Shown here piece after piece: positions 11,980-23,035 of a DNA stretch of 64,000 nt. The position numbers and the translations under genes were made by a program. Location of the stretch: the NCBI GenBank assembly GCA_035079385.1, contig JAVHKY010000030.1, forward strand, positions 6,735,001 to 6,799,000. The letters are read 5' to 3'. The notes under the pieces were generated by a model. The model was not told the DNA's origin and searched no databases. It saw only the letters and a list, made by a program, of their open reading frames with translations. The DNA comes from Aspidiotus rigidus. Taxonomy: Eukaryota; Arthropoda; Insecta; Hemiptera; Diaspididae. Within the stretch, counting starts at the first letter, position 1; each line of letters begins with the position of its first letter.

Positions 11980-12561
11980 ATGTAGAACCACGCTATGGCC
12001 TACTCGACACCGTCCTGTGCACCATCCATACACACATGTGCAGGAAGAAGAGACTGAAGAAAGAAGATGAAGAGACACCAGCAATAGCGATCTACTATAT
12101 CTAAGGTGGTGGTGTTGTTGTTGTGTCTTTTAAAGCTTTGTGCGCTGGCGCTGAAGAAGTTCGCCGAGGAGATTCTTCCAGCATTGAAGTAATATCCGAA
12201 AGGGTCGATTCCAGTGTTGGAAGAAACAAAATTAATGCCTATGCAATTCGCACCCATCCACTCCACCATGGAGGGTGGGTGGCGCTTCACACGCCACAAA
12301 AGCGAGTATAGCCTAGTATACCATAAATGCTGAGCCATAGTAGGCCTAGCGTAGGTGTAGTACAACTCAATATACAGTTTGCTAGGACTGGGTAACTCGA
12401 ACATGGCCAAGCAGATTTCTGGATTAGCTCGAGGGCTTGAGGATTCTAGGTCCATAGAGAGGATAGGATTTCCAACAGTGACGTGAAGTACCAATAAATA
12501 TACTAAAAATGTCAATAACTGTGCCAAAACGTCAGAATGTATGCTTGTATTCTTTCTGTCA
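11980..12561 (+). repeat. Repeat B, copy 1
   Basis: Starts GTAGAACCACGCTATGG and ends TGTATTCTTTCTGTCA. The same blocks (GCAGGAAGAAGAG, GCGATCTACTAT, GGTGGTGTTGTTG, AGGAGATTCTTCCA) recur in the same orientation at 14498-15041. It is interrupted at about 12303-12400 by CTAG-rich repeat C. A 175-codon minus frame at 12000-12527 opens at TTG and is not preserved in copy 2, so I regard B as non-coding. Confidence 0.75.
12303..12400. repeat. CTAG-rich repeat C inside repeat B
   Basis: GCCTAGTATACC, AGGCCTAGCGTAGG and TTTGCTAGGACTGGG match the tract at 18.4-18.6 kb (TTTGCTAGGACTTGG). Copy 2 of repeat B lacks it, so it is probably a later insertion. Confidence 0.55.
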
Positions 12562-12619
12562 CAGCGTGGCAGGAGTAAAAGTACGATACACAGATCGTAC
12601 TAGCTTAGCGGCCATTAGT

Positions 12620-14425
12620 ATTTGCTGAGAGGGCCCAATTGCTCCGGGAGTGGTTGATAGAGAGGTATGTTGCCGTGAGGATGGCCGACATGGTTGTCTA
12701 CAGTTGCTACTTCTCTCCGAATCGCCCCTTCCTGGATAATGAGGACCTCTTAAGCAAACTGGAAGGAAGCTGGTCTAGACGGTAAGGTGAAAAATTAATT
12801 GTGGCTGGCGATTATAACGCCTGGTCAGATGAATGGCGTTCTGGCCGAACTGATATCCGTAGATATGCTTCGGGGGAGTGGATTGCCTACAATCAACTGG
12901 AAACGGTCAACGTGGGCAACACTCCTACCCCAATGCATCAAGGATATGGGTCCATTGTTGATGTCACTTTTGCCTCAGAGAGCCTAGGCCGAAGAATAGA
13001 AGGCTGGGCAGTACTGGACAAGGAGCTTTCTGGGAACGATCATCGGTATATGAACTTTTCCGTCCGCCGAGAAGTTGAGTTCGCCGCTCCACAAAAGCTG
13101 GTAAGAAAATGGGCCGTTAGGAAGCTCAATAGCAACCATTTGAAGGCTAGCTACCTTGCTCTCACGTGGGATCAAGGACAAGAGCAAGCAGAGAGGGTGA
13201 TAAAGACTGTCACCAAACTATGTGGTGTAGCCATGCCCAGGCAAGGTCCACCAAAGAAGAGGTGAGCTGTTTACTGGCGGACCAATAATATTGCCGAGTT
13301 AAGGAAAGAGTGCAACCGTCAGCGACGGATATATCAGCGTAGAAGAGACCGCGTAGGGGCGCGGGCAGTTGCACCTGAATATCAGCTGGCTTGTAAAAAA
13401 CTGAAGAAAGCCATCAAAGACAGCAAGAGTGCTGCATGGCAAGAGCTGTGCGAGGTGGCAGAGGGCGAACCACTTGGAAAGCCTTATAAGATAGTGCTGA
13501 ATAAGCTAAAGGGCCTCCCAGCCATGAGCCAAATGGAGCCAGATTTTGTGGTTCAAATCATTGATGGCTTGTTCCCACAGCAGCCTCCACCAACGGTAAC
13601 GTTACCAATAGTACAAGAGGATGGTATATCCCTCCTAGGTACCGAGGAGGTGGATGCAGCAGTCAATAGACTGTGGGGTAAGTATTGAAAGGCTCCGGAT
13701 CCGGATGAGATTCGAAATCCAGTCTCGAGCGCTATACATTCAGTTGACCCAGCATTGCTAGTTAATACATTCAATGCGGCAATTGCTGTTCCCTGTACGA
13801 TAAAGAAAGCCAGGCTAGCGTTGATTGATAAGAAGGATAAACCACCTGGTCTTTCATCTTCTTATCGACCACTTTGTCGTTCAATGTTGGGAAACTCCTG
13901 GAGAGAGTGATAGGCAATCGACTGGGGAGCTATTTGAAAGAAAGAGATATAACCTCTAGTGGTCAGAACGGGTTTCAAATTGGACGCTGTACATCAGGTG
14001 CTGGGATCCGGCTGAAAAGGATAGCCGAGTCAGCAATTGCTACGCGTCAGTTTTGCGCACATAAGAAGTACGTTCAATTTGATTCCATGGAAGAGGATAG
14101 TGGAAGCTCTTGTGGACGGAGAAGTGCCCGCATACCTGCTCAGGATGATCAGCAGCTACTTAGCTGTTGTGAAATCCAAGCAGAGACGTCTGCTGGTATG
14201 GTAAAGCGCCCTGTTACTTGTGGAGTGCCACAGGGGTTGGTCTTTAGGTCGCTTTTGTGGTGCGTTGTATTTAATGAGGTATTTAAGGTGAAGCTGCCAC
14301 CGGGGATTAAGCTTATCTGCTACGCGGAAGACACCCTGATGGTATGCACTGCCGAAAGAACGGTAACGGTGGAGAACAGGGTAAACCGGACTCTAGTGGT
14401 AGTGATGCGTTGGATCGAGCCATTT
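12620..14425 (+). pseudogene. R1-type LINE, decayed endonuclease and reverse transcriptase
   Basis: In order: YSCYFSPN near 12700, the SP(N) motif of an APE-type endonuclease; GDYNAWSDEW near 12806; IDVTF-like VDVTFAS near 12960; NDHRYMNF (SDH-like) near 13035. After a stop at 13263 the linker continues in another frame: NNIAELRKECNRQRR, CKKLKKAIKDSK, GKPYKIVLNKLKG (about 13270-13520), a pattern typical of R1-clade elements. RT pieces follow: a KAPDPDEI block, SSYRPLC, GKLLERVIGNRL (13880), GFQIGRCTSG, then GVPQG (14225). The catalytic box reads YAED (14318-14330) instead of YADD. Coding stops about 14425. The N-terminal ORF and the RT thumb are missing, with at least three frame changes. Long dead. 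Confidence 0.85.
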
Positions 14426-14497
14426 TATTCACCATCTGTCGGAAGTTCAGTCCATCCACCTTTCGCCTGCAATGTGTGGACCAGGAATGGAATAGGC

Positions 14498-15041
14498 AAA
14501 TGCAGAACCACGCTAGAACCTAAATTCTTTCTTTTTTTTAATCGAGTCTTCCAAGGTACGACCCATATTGTAAGAATAAATAGAGAGAACCACGGACGTA
14601 ACAATTTTTATTACATTATATATCTCCTCTATAATAAAAATTGTTACGTCCGTGGTTCTTTCTACTTATTCTTACGCTATGGCCTACTTGACACCTGTGG
14701 CACATCAACATCCAGATTTGCAGGAAGAAGAGGAACATCATCCCTGAAGATAGAGGAAGATGAAGATACTCCAACAGCGATCTACTATGGGTATTGGGTA
14801 ATGTGGTGGTGTTGTTGTGTGTGTTCTTATGCTTTTTGCGTGCCAGGTGGAACTGCAGCTTGGCGGTTGCCGAGTAGAAAAGGGGTTTTGCCGAGGAGAT
14901 TCTTCCAACACTGAAGTTATAGGTATACTCGAAAGGGTCGATTCCGTTGTTGGATGAAACAAAATTAAACCCGCACCTACTCCATCACGGAGGATGGGCG
15001 GCGCTTACAGATGCGACACAAGCGAATGTATTCTTTCTGTC
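14498..15041 (+). repeat. Repeat B, copy 2 (interrupted)
   Basis: Begins GCAGAACCACGCT at about 14500, is interrupted from about 14515 to 14673, resumes at ACGCTATGGCCTACTTG and ends TGTATTCTTTCTGTCA. It lies directly after the R1-type LINE fragment, with copy 1 directly before it in the same orientation. Confidence 0.7.
14571..14674. mobile_element. 100-bp near-perfect palindrome MITE at TA
   Basis: 14573-14672 folds on itself: AGAATAAATAGAGAGAACC... on the left is mirrored by ...GGTTCTTTCTACTTATTCT on the right, with arms of about 38 bp and a short AT-rich loop. TA flanks both sides (14571-14572 and 14673-14674), as for Tc1/mariner-type MITEs. It sits inside repeat B copy 2. Confidence 0.75.
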
Positions 15042-15124
15042 AAAATGAAACTCTCTTAGGTCGACTTTGCCATCCCACTCTATATGGTAGAGAGGGTCAA
15101 TCAGTGTTGATGAAACTGAAACTC

Positions 15125-15300
15125 TGCGTTGTAAGAGGTACTCACATATAAACAACGAGCGTACGATAGAGAAGAGAAATAGACAAATACGGAGGATTAT
15201 TTACCCTGGACTAAAAGGTAAGAATGATTTTAAAAGATTAGCTATTGTGTATCATATAATATACAGCGTTATACGAGTCAAACTTCAATTGTACATCAGA
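15125..15300 (-). repeat. Repeat D, copy 2, inverted
   Basis: Reverse complement of 9840-10000 with few differences, opening GCGTTGTAAGAGGTACTC and closing near TTCAATTGTACATC. No open frame. Confidence 0.7.
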
Positions 15301-15304
15301 ATGA

Positions 15305-15750
15305 CTATTGGGCGCTTCACACGCGAAACTGAATTATTTATAAAACAAACTCGAACCCATATGATACAATTGTATAGAGAGCAAATAAAAATTGAAAACA
15401 TTTTCCGTTAACTGACGGGAATTTTTTATCCTGTTCTGTAAAACAATAATCGTGCATAGGGCTATTATTCGATGGTACCTAGAGAGCGTATCACATTTTG
15501 CGCGAAGGTGGAGAGAAAAATATTTGTTTAATTAATACGAACAAATATGAAATAAGCGCAGCGTAGGTAGTCTTTTTCGAGTATATCTTTGCGAGTAGAA
15601 TATCTTTTCAGATTATCATCGCATCTTGTTTTTCGAAGTGTCGACCTTTTTCCCTGATGTGGCAACACACTACACCGCCATTTTCACATTCGAGTACCAT
15701 CTTCATTATCGGAGGTTTTTTATTTCATAATACTCAATATTAATACGTTA
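15305..15750. other. Presumed intron of the dpr-like gene
   Basis: Lies 3' of the exon on the minus strand. No further exon, domain or repeat was recognised. Confidence 0.4.
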
Positions 15751-15751
15751 C

Positions 15752-15915
15752 CGATTTATCACTCAGTTGATACACTCGACAATGAAGAAAGGCACTCTGA
15801 CCGACAGTCGTTGTCACGTTTCGTACCACATTCAAGTCGAAATAGGGCGTTATATTGGACGCGTTTAAAGCGAACAAATTTGCATCCGGTGACGAGTCCA
15901 AAATCCTTGGTATTC
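15752..15915 (-). CDS. Exon of Dpr-family Ig-domain cell-surface protein
   Basis: A 164-base exon encoding the start of the first immunoglobulin domain. It reads NITPYFDL, then RNVTTTVGQSAFLHCRV and QLSDKS. Dpr proteins share the pattern P-Y-F-D...RN(V/L)T..VGQ.A.L.CRV..L.DK.VSW; the Cys here is the B-strand cysteine. Dpr proteins are surface receptors that bind DIP partners during synaptic partner choice in insects. On the minus strand an acceptor (TTTATTTTGCTTCAG) ends at 15916 and a donor (TCG|GTAACG) starts at 15751, giving intron phases 1 and 0; the family's VSWIRKR would begin the next exon. Read-through past the donor meets TAA within a few codons, which supports splicing there. An N-glycosylation-type NVT and a second NIT are visible. 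No other exon of this gene was found. Which dpr paralogue is not resolved. Confidence 0.8.
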
Positions 15916-15916
15916 C

Positions 15917-17740
15917 TGAAGCAAAATAAACGCGCGAAATTAAACGAAAATAATAATTAAATTTCACTTGTATAATAAAATATAGAAATCCTAGCAAGGT
16001 TAATTGCCAGCTTTTGTTGGCTGCCAATAACTGTTTATTTGCACCGAACAAAGTTCTTGTTCATTTTACATCTCTGCGACTTTCGATTCCGGCGTAGGCT
16101 ACAAAGTTGTTTCGTTTACATAACCCCTAGTTCGAGTATGTGCGTTTGATTCGGAAGAATACTCTTGGGCAATAGACAAGCATTGGTTGCCCTCGTGTAA
16201 TCGATGAAACCCTATACACCAAAAACGCAGAAATTTCACTCAGTTTCGCGGGAGTATATTATCGTGTCTTCATTTCCTCTCGGTCAGACCAGATTCCGCA
16301 ACTTCCTTATAAAGATACATATTCAAGACTGCTCCAACTGATGGTATATTTTTACGAAACGAATATCTTCACGTACTTTACAGAGAAGGAGGTGAAAATG
16401 ACGATAGCGACGAAAAGAAATTAACTACACAAGTACTTATCACGATCAAAAACTCTACATAACGCTGTCTTCAGCTAAGATAGCCGGAACCTTACAAACT
16501 AGAAACGTTTCTGCACTTATTTTCCTTAAATGTATTTAGTAATTTATACTGTAGCCGGCAAATAATTATTTTGCGCAACATCTACATTTACGAGGTGATT
16601 AATGTTGTATAAGTGTAGAATCTTCCCTACCCAAGTTCATCTTTTTACGCAAAAGTAAAGAAGACGTTTCGAGTTCATAAATACCTAGTCGAAATTTTCA
16701 AGTTTAGCAGGTACTAGATCGTATTCTTCTGTCTGCCTGCCTCCCTTTTTCCTTTTCTAATTTTTTTTTTCCCTCATTATTTTTTGCAGCATACTTTCAC
16801 AGTAGTAAGACCAGAAAACTTGATAATGGAGGAAGGGGAAACCAACTCGATTTAAGAGGTTGAGTATCACAATCATCATATTGCATATCCCCATCCACCA
16901 GTTTTGAATTTTCTAAAATATTAAAAAATTTAGAATGTTCAAAAATGAATTCTTTCTAAGTCTTATTCACGAGAATGCATTCCATCGAGCAGTTTATTTC
17001 GAAGTGGGATGTAAATATCTGCAAATCATTTCCTTCTGTCGTGTAAACACTGCGGCATTCCGAACAATCCAACTTTACAAGATGATGGATTTAACCGTAT
17101 TATGAATAATATTCCAATGAGACAAGTCCGTTAATTTACTTGGGAATGTCCGGATCTTTGAAAAACTGGACGATTTGTAGTATATAGTTTGCGCCCGAAT
17201 CCCGGACGGTTCCGTTCGTCGAGCTTTTTTTCCCTCATATGCTGAAGCCAAACCACAGAATGATGAAAGTGTGAGCGTAATTGCGGGTCGCGGTAATAAA
17301 TAATTCCGTAATAAAACGAGCTCCTAGATACGAGAAGCTTAAAAAGGAAAGAAAGAAGACTGCGCGAAGGAGGGAGGGGGTAACGTTCTGAAATTTAAAT
17401 GAAGAAATGAAACAAAAGCGGAAAGAGACGAAGAATTAACGCCCGTTTCAGTTCTCTCAAACGAGCCCAAAGACGACATAATTTATACGATGTGAAATTC
17501 TTTTGTTTTTAGCGCTCCATCTTTTTATTGCAGACTTTGCGGAGGTGATTTTTTCCATCACTTTTTCGTACTCGAGTTTTCTCTCTACATTCTGCAGTCG
17601 ACGTGGTTGGTATACGAACGTAAAAATGGTACACGGGTTACCAACTCGTAAATATCTACGGGTGCACAGCCCTTAATATTCGGTTTTCGCCATTTATTTG
17701 CGTGATGATCACTTGGTAGCAGTTATTGGCATTCGAAAAC
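15917..17740. other. Presumed upstream intron of dpr-like gene
   Basis: Immediately upstream on the minus strand is a pyrimidine-rich acceptor. The rest is AT-rich, with pyrimidine runs (near 16750) and no recognised domain or repeat. Confidence 0.4.
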
Positions 17741-17746
17741 GAAACC

Positions 17747-17790
17747 TATAAATAAGGAGCTCGTTTCATAAGAAGTTATCAGGGAACACG
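17747..17790 (+). promoter_or_regulatory. Candidate core promoter (TATA + Inr)
   Basis: TATAAATA at 17747-17754 lies 34 to 27 bases upstream of an initiator-like TTATCAGGG with A at 17781, near-ideal spacing for an arthropod core promoter. A GC-rich, GGCAGTTCGTTCAGCAG-bearing leader follows. No coding sequence downstream is recognised before family A repeats start at about 17860, so it would have to serve a non-coding first exon or a non-coding RNA. Chance is possible. Confidence 0.3.
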
Positions 17791-17859
17791 TCCGGCAGTT
17801 CGTTCAGCAGATTGCAGTTTAGTGAGGGGCGGGGATCGGAGAGACTCTAGAATTTCGAT

Positions 17860-18370
17860 CATCGAGCTACACACATGAGGACTTGGCAAAATTTCAACTT
17901 CTGTAGCTCAGGAGAGGGAGTTGAAAACATAATCTGTATATGAATGGGGTGAAGGAATTCCGACTTCCGAGCTTTAGGAGAAAGGCTACAAATTCGGAAC
18001 AATTTCAATCTTCAACCTACATAATATCGAACAGGGACTTTGAAAAAAATTTTGATAATTTTTAATACCTTTTCCTCGCAAATATTCAGACGGAAGGATC
18101 AACTCGAACTTGAACTCGCTAATTTCCAATAAACGGCTGCGGTGCCGGTAGAGACATTGAAAAGAGGAAACCCAGTCTCAAACTTGCGAATTTTTGACAG
18201 CAGATAAAGACACCGTAAAAGACATCAACCAGTTTAAGCGTTCTTGTGACGTCGTCGTCATCCATTGAACCTGCTTCTGACTTCATAAAGCTTGTAACGC
18301 CATCACTATGCGTGACCTCATTAATTCGAGATGACATCAGCCGGTGACGTCATGTAGCTTTTGACGTTAT
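17860..18370. repeat. Family A repeat region
   Basis: Shows GACTTGGCAAAATTTC, GGACTTTGAAAAAAATTT, TTGTGACGTCGTCG, GGTGACGTCATGTAGC and related lines in the order seen in other family A copies. No hairpin terminus is seen, so it is probably a fragment. Confidence 0.5.
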
Positions 18371-18379
18371 CAGGGGACG

Positions 18380-18640
18380 AAGCCTAGCATGATCTAGAAC
18401 ATGTATACTGAGTCTAGTATAGTCTAGTACAGTCTAGTATAGTATAGGCCTATTTTGAAGATAGTATAGCGTATACTATTTGCTAGGACTTGGAAACTCG
18501 GTTTCAGCTTAATATTGGTATTGCGTAGCATGGATTAGTATAAGGCTAATATAGGCTAGTATTAGTAATAGAGTACCTAGGTATATGCTTGGCCTACGTT
18601 TAAGCTAGTATGATCCAATTAGGGCTATTTTAGACCTTCG
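18380..18640. repeat. CTAG-rich repeat C with 10-bp tandem units
   Basis: Contains three tandem 10-mers AGTCTAGTAT / AGTCTAGTAC / AGTCTAGTAT at 18411-18440 and many further CTAGTAT words. Related tracts are at 12303-12400 and 51240-51440, in each case beside family A or B sequence. Confidence 0.7.
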
Positions 18641-19610
18641 GACAGACGATGCTGAACATCTTCAGGCAACGGAAGAAGATAGAAGTGTGCATATGAGAAG
18701 ATGATGTCATCTTAGATGATCACAACGTGTGAGGCTGGGAAATTGAGAAAGAACCGCGATTGGTAAAACAAAGGTGGCCAATGATCGTTTAGAAGTTTTG
18801 CGCTGTGAGTTTTATGCGCCGCAACCGTTTCTGCCACCTCTAAATGATTTATTGAACTTCCTTTCGAGCAATGATGTAGAATTTTTCAAGAAACTTTTTG
18901 AAACCCATGTTAGGACTCCAAACAGTGTTTAGCCATTGCTAATTCGGATGATCTCTTAGTGTTAAATGCTGAGCGGTGATCAAATAAGCGCGAAGAGAAG
19001 GATCAACCAGTTTGGCCGACATACAATGTTTGGCAGTCTGTGCACGATAATTGGTACACTCCAGACTGTTTTTCAGGAGGAATCGGGTCCTTCAGGTTCA
19101 GAAGAGTGTTGTTCGTGGCTACTGGGCGAAAAGCGACTTTATAGCCGTATTTCTTTAATATGGTTGCCAGTCTATTAGAGGGAGAACCATAGTAAGGGAG
19201 GCTGATCTATTTAGAACGACGACTAGTATCTTGTGGGTGAGTAGGTTGAGACACTAACAGCATTTCGAGGCTTTTCCTTCGTACCATTTTAGTGACATCG
19301 ACATGGAGACCTGGATGATGTAAATTTCAGAATCACGAGCCGAGGCGGAAAGAGAGAGGGAGAGAAGGCGGTGAACAGCGGAATTCAAGGCGGCTATGCT
19401 ATAGCGCCCGACATAATGGTCTCCAACGAGCGGAGCGAGTGAGCCTCCAAAAGCTGATCATCGTAAAATATTGTATACTGGACTTAAACAAAGTTATTAT
19501 ACAGGCTTATAATGAAGGTTGAACTTATTGTAGCAGCCGAGTATAGAATCGATTGCGCATTTTAAATTAATCAAATAGAGTAGTAGAAGATATTCGCGTG
19601 AATTTATTAA
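18640..19610. other. Unassigned DNA
   Basis: A short plus-strand stretch near 18770-18900 stays open for about 50 codons (reading DRLEVLRCEFYAPQPFLPPL) but matches no family I know. GAGCGGAGCGAGTGAG near 19428 is close to the reverse complement of the CTCACTCCGCTCG line at 49.25 kb. Otherwise nothing. Confidence 0.35.
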
Positions 19611-19775
19611 AAAAATATGTGGAGAGCTTTCTTATAGAAAATTTTAAGAGGAACAACTTTTAATCGGACATTTTCTCTCTAAAATCATTAATTTGTTCGC
19701 GAGTTAGAGCTTGAAAACGAAAAAATTACCCGTTTGTATCTCCCAGGGGGAAAAATCGACTTCACGATATTTTCC
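19610..19775 (+). repeat. 5' terminal segment of MULE-like element (family E)
   Basis: ATATGTGGAGAGCTTTCTTA through AATTACCCGTTTGTATCTCC. The same block, diverged, is at 23046-23180. Here it precedes the transposase pseudogene. Confidence 0.65.
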
Positions 19776-19869
19776 CTAAGACATTTTCCCGTAAACGAAA
19801 TTCCCGGAAACTATGAAAATCGTTACCGTCATGTGACAAAGTACAGCAGTCAGTTGCGTTTGAGTTGCC

Positions 19870-20700
19870 GGTGGAAGAAGAAGTTGTGCCTGGATGGGTG
19901 GATACATATACATCAAATCTCGCGTAGCCGATAATCGAGTATACTGGGATTACAGGAAAGTGCGCGGAAAAGAATGCGGAGCTCGCGCTATCACCGATAT
20001 TTCTGCAGCCGGACAACCAATCACGGTATTGAAGGGTTCGAATGAATAGGCATACGATTATCCTCTGAATCAGGACGCGAAAGCCGCAGGAAAACTGACT
20101 GCTGCAATCAAATGAAAAGCCGAAAATCATCTAGAGCAGTCGCCTGCACGTGTTGAACTACAAGGGGGAACCATCTCGAGTTGTGAGTCAATTACCATTA
20201 CAGCCCGCGCTGATACGAACGTGCCAGAGAATCCGTCGAAAGAACATGCCTGCGAATGCAGACTTACCGGATAGGTTTCAGAAAACGATGATTGGGGAGC
20301 ACTTCGTGCTGTACCTGAGGTATTGTCGGATGCAGAATCGGTTTAAGAGGAAGAAGAAGAAGAAGAGGAGAAGGGTCGGCCGAAACCACCACGCGTAGTA
20401 ATTTTTGCCACCCGGAAAAACATAGAAATTCTATATGAAAGTCTCATTTGGTTTTTAGATGGGACTTTCAAGACAACTCCGGCTATTTTCGCGCAATTGG
20501 GATCGGCCTACGAAAACGGACCGGAAAGGATCATGAGGTCGTCGAAGCGCCACTCGTATGCACCTTCCTCTCTGGTAAGGAACAAGAGCGATATGAAGAG
20601 ACTTTACAGGTCGTCAAGGACGCTGTGGAGAGACACCGAATCGCACCGTGCGCGCCATTGAAACTAATGACAGACCTTAAAATAGGCATAATCAATGCAT
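19870..20700 (+). pseudogene. FLYWCH + MULE-type transposase pseudogene
   Basis: Pieces in different frames give a FLYWCH zinc-finger-like domain: KLCLDGWIHIHQ near 19890, VYWDYRKVRGKECGARAITD near 19940, then a VLKGSNE block (about 20020). After it come PSRVVSQLPLQPALIRTC (20170), the segment that precedes the nuclease, and a MULE core: DGTFKTTPAIFAQL (about 20460), APLVCTFLSGKEQERYEETL (20550) and PLKLMTDLKIGIINA (20650). In this superfamily the FLYWCH domain binds DNA and the MULE RNase H-like core cuts and joins ends; TDLKIGIINA fits the D-F-E-position block, with K and G where E is typical. At least four frame breaks and stops. Flanked by family E end sequences. Inactive. Confidence 0.8.
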
Positions 20701-20701
20701 C

Positions 20702-20800
20702 TGAAAAATCTGCACTCGGAGTGTTGGGGAAATTTTGGAAAATACTCGAGAGCGAGTTCCGAACAATTTTCCTGAATTTTGCTTGTGTTTTTCGTGAAAC
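20702..20800 (+). repeat. 3' segment of MULE-like element (family E)
   Basis: Line GTTGGGGAAATTTTGGAAAA to ACAATTTTCCTGAATTTTGC, which recurs at 23185-23260 directly joined to the 5' segment there. Confidence 0.6.
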
Positions 20801-20969
20801 CGGACTATTGTAAATGCCGTCCTTTTTTCAATGTCGACAATGCACTGTCACGTTTTGAAAAACCCAATTTTCATATTGTGTCCATATTCGTTCGCGACGT
20901 CAAGTCGTTGGTCGACGTGGTTTCATCGGGCAAAAGTATTACGCTGGATTTCAAAAGTAATAGAGATAG

Positions 20970-23030
20970 GTAGGGGTGATAGGCGATGATTGCGCTGGAA
21001 GGTGCCAGTAAAGATGCGGAAAAGATGCTGAAGCCTCAGTCAGTTGGTGAGACCAAAAAGAGCCGAACACCAGGCGGAAGGAAGTGAATCCTGTCCGCGT
21101 AAACTGAATTACCATTGCGGTCAGTTTTTGCACAGTTGGATCAGGAGTTCTCGGTTAAAAATGAGAGAAAAATTATACCGATCCGGTGACTTTTCCAACA
21201 GGTAGATCACGCTGAAATGAAAGTTCATTTTCATTTGTCGAGCTAAACCTGGAGGCGGACTATTTTAAAATTCCAAATTTCGATTTATTATAATAGCAAA
21301 TCTGAGATATTCGTAGAATAAAATATTCTTCTTATTTTTTCGATTGAAGCAAATCATCTGAATTTACACGTATATCCACTCGAGAACATACGTCTTCGTT
21401 GTAAGAACCTTACATACGGAATTAGGTCGAGGATTTTTTGGATTTCTATTCTCTTTGAAGATGAAAAATTACTCCTTTCATTTCACAAAAAGAATGTAAA
21501 ATAATATGTGTCGCTAGAAAATTTGGCGGGAAAGGAGAAAATATAAAGGAAAAATTGATATTCTTGTTTTCCATAATACATTTCTATTTTGTTTTTACGT
21601 TCGGTATTCTTCTCTTATGGTGATTTTCTATTTCGATTTTCAGTATTTTTCTACATTTTTATATCATTTTCGACTCTTTTGCAAGCAACGCCTGAGAGTT
21701 ATTCATTATTTTCTTTTCGAATAATATTATTGGAAATTCTTTTTCGCAGACATATTTTCCTTCATCTCCGTATCATATTACTGAAGTGCGTACCAAACCT
21801 TGTGAAGCGGGACCCATTCTTTCTATAATCAACGATCAGTATACCTAATTACGAATTGTTCAAATAATTTGCGTAACAAAAAAACACGTTTAAAATTGTA
21901 AAAACTTTTTCTATTCGTATAGTTTGTTATTGTGGTGAAAAATTAGTTCTTATAAACTTTCTCAGCGTTAACGCTACCTCCAACGCTTTCGATAATTCTT
22001 TCTTTTTCTCATAGAAATTAAGTTATGTAAACTCTTCCGCACGGAGAATATTATAATACTATTTTTAGCATTCAAATTGAAAAATTTCAATCTACAAAAA
22101 AAAAAAAAAATACCAGAAAAATACTAAAAAAAAACAGGTGTTCACGTTCCGTTCTTGATGGTGGAATAAAGATTACCACGGTCCATACTCCCTGCCCTCG
22201 CCCCTTTCTTCACTTTCTTCTTCACCTTCTTTCTTATTCATACCAATACTTTTTGTAATCTACCCGTGACGCTGCGCTGAAAGAAATAATGTGCAAGACG
22301 CGAGTAAATAAAAAAACAAATAATTCATAAATTTTTATATCGCGTTCGAAAAATTTTTTATAATAACTTTCCAAGTCTTCTTTTAACTTTAATCTGCCGC
22401 CAGTTTCATTTTACACTTGATACCTACAAAATGCGGGTGTAGCGCTAAATGAGAAACGATCGATTTTGAATTCGTGAATAAATAAGAAGAAAAAAAAGGA
22501 AAGAAAATAAAGAATTATTCATTTTGATCTCGACGTAGTTTCGTCGCGACCATCAGTTAATTCCGTTGTTCTAATTTCTTTTCTTCTGTTTCTTCCCAAC
22601 CTTCTTTTAGTTTCTTTCTTTGAGGAATTTATCAACAAATTTATTCCTCTTCACTCTCCAGAAATTTCTCAACTAATTAGGACAGTTCAAACTGTCGATT
22701 GCATGGATTCTGCTGAACTGTGACGCCCCACAGAAAACAACTAAAGCCGTTCCATATATAGGGACCATCAACTCCGCCACCTACCATCGGCAGACAAACA
22801 GAACCCGGGTATTACAGAAAAACTAGAGGTGCTGGAGAAAAACTGTAAACGCGGTCGTGTTCAGCATTGAAGATACTTTAAAAATCAACTGGAACTGATC
22901 ATGTTACCGCGAAGAAATTTTTTTTTGTTGGACAGTGTTATCTACCTATATTTTGCGCGTTTATCATCATTAACACGGAGCAGTGAAAGATGTTCACTTG
23001 TTACATGCTGTAGCGACGTGACAAAGCATT
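20970..23030. other. Unassigned AT-rich DNA
   Basis: Homopolymer runs (A16 near 22096), pyrimidine-rich patches and no supported gene. A phrase reading KTTKAVPYIGTINSATYHR near 22735 is weakly PLE-like but too short to call. Confidence 0.35.
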
Positions 23031-23035
23031 CACAG

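Noticed and set aside
12000..12527. 175-codon frame with a signal-peptide-like start
   Set aside because: Opens at TTG, spans repeat B and an inserted CTAG-rich repeat, and is not preserved in the other copy of B.
11980..15041. Repeat B pair as LTRs of an LTR retrotransposon
   Set aside because: The enclosed RT and endonuclease are of R1-type non-LTR character; no protease, integrase, primer-binding site or polypurine tract seen.
22735..22860. Possible PLE linker (AVPYIGTINSATYHR)
   Set aside because: Only one short phrase resembles PLE linkers and the following residues do not fit.
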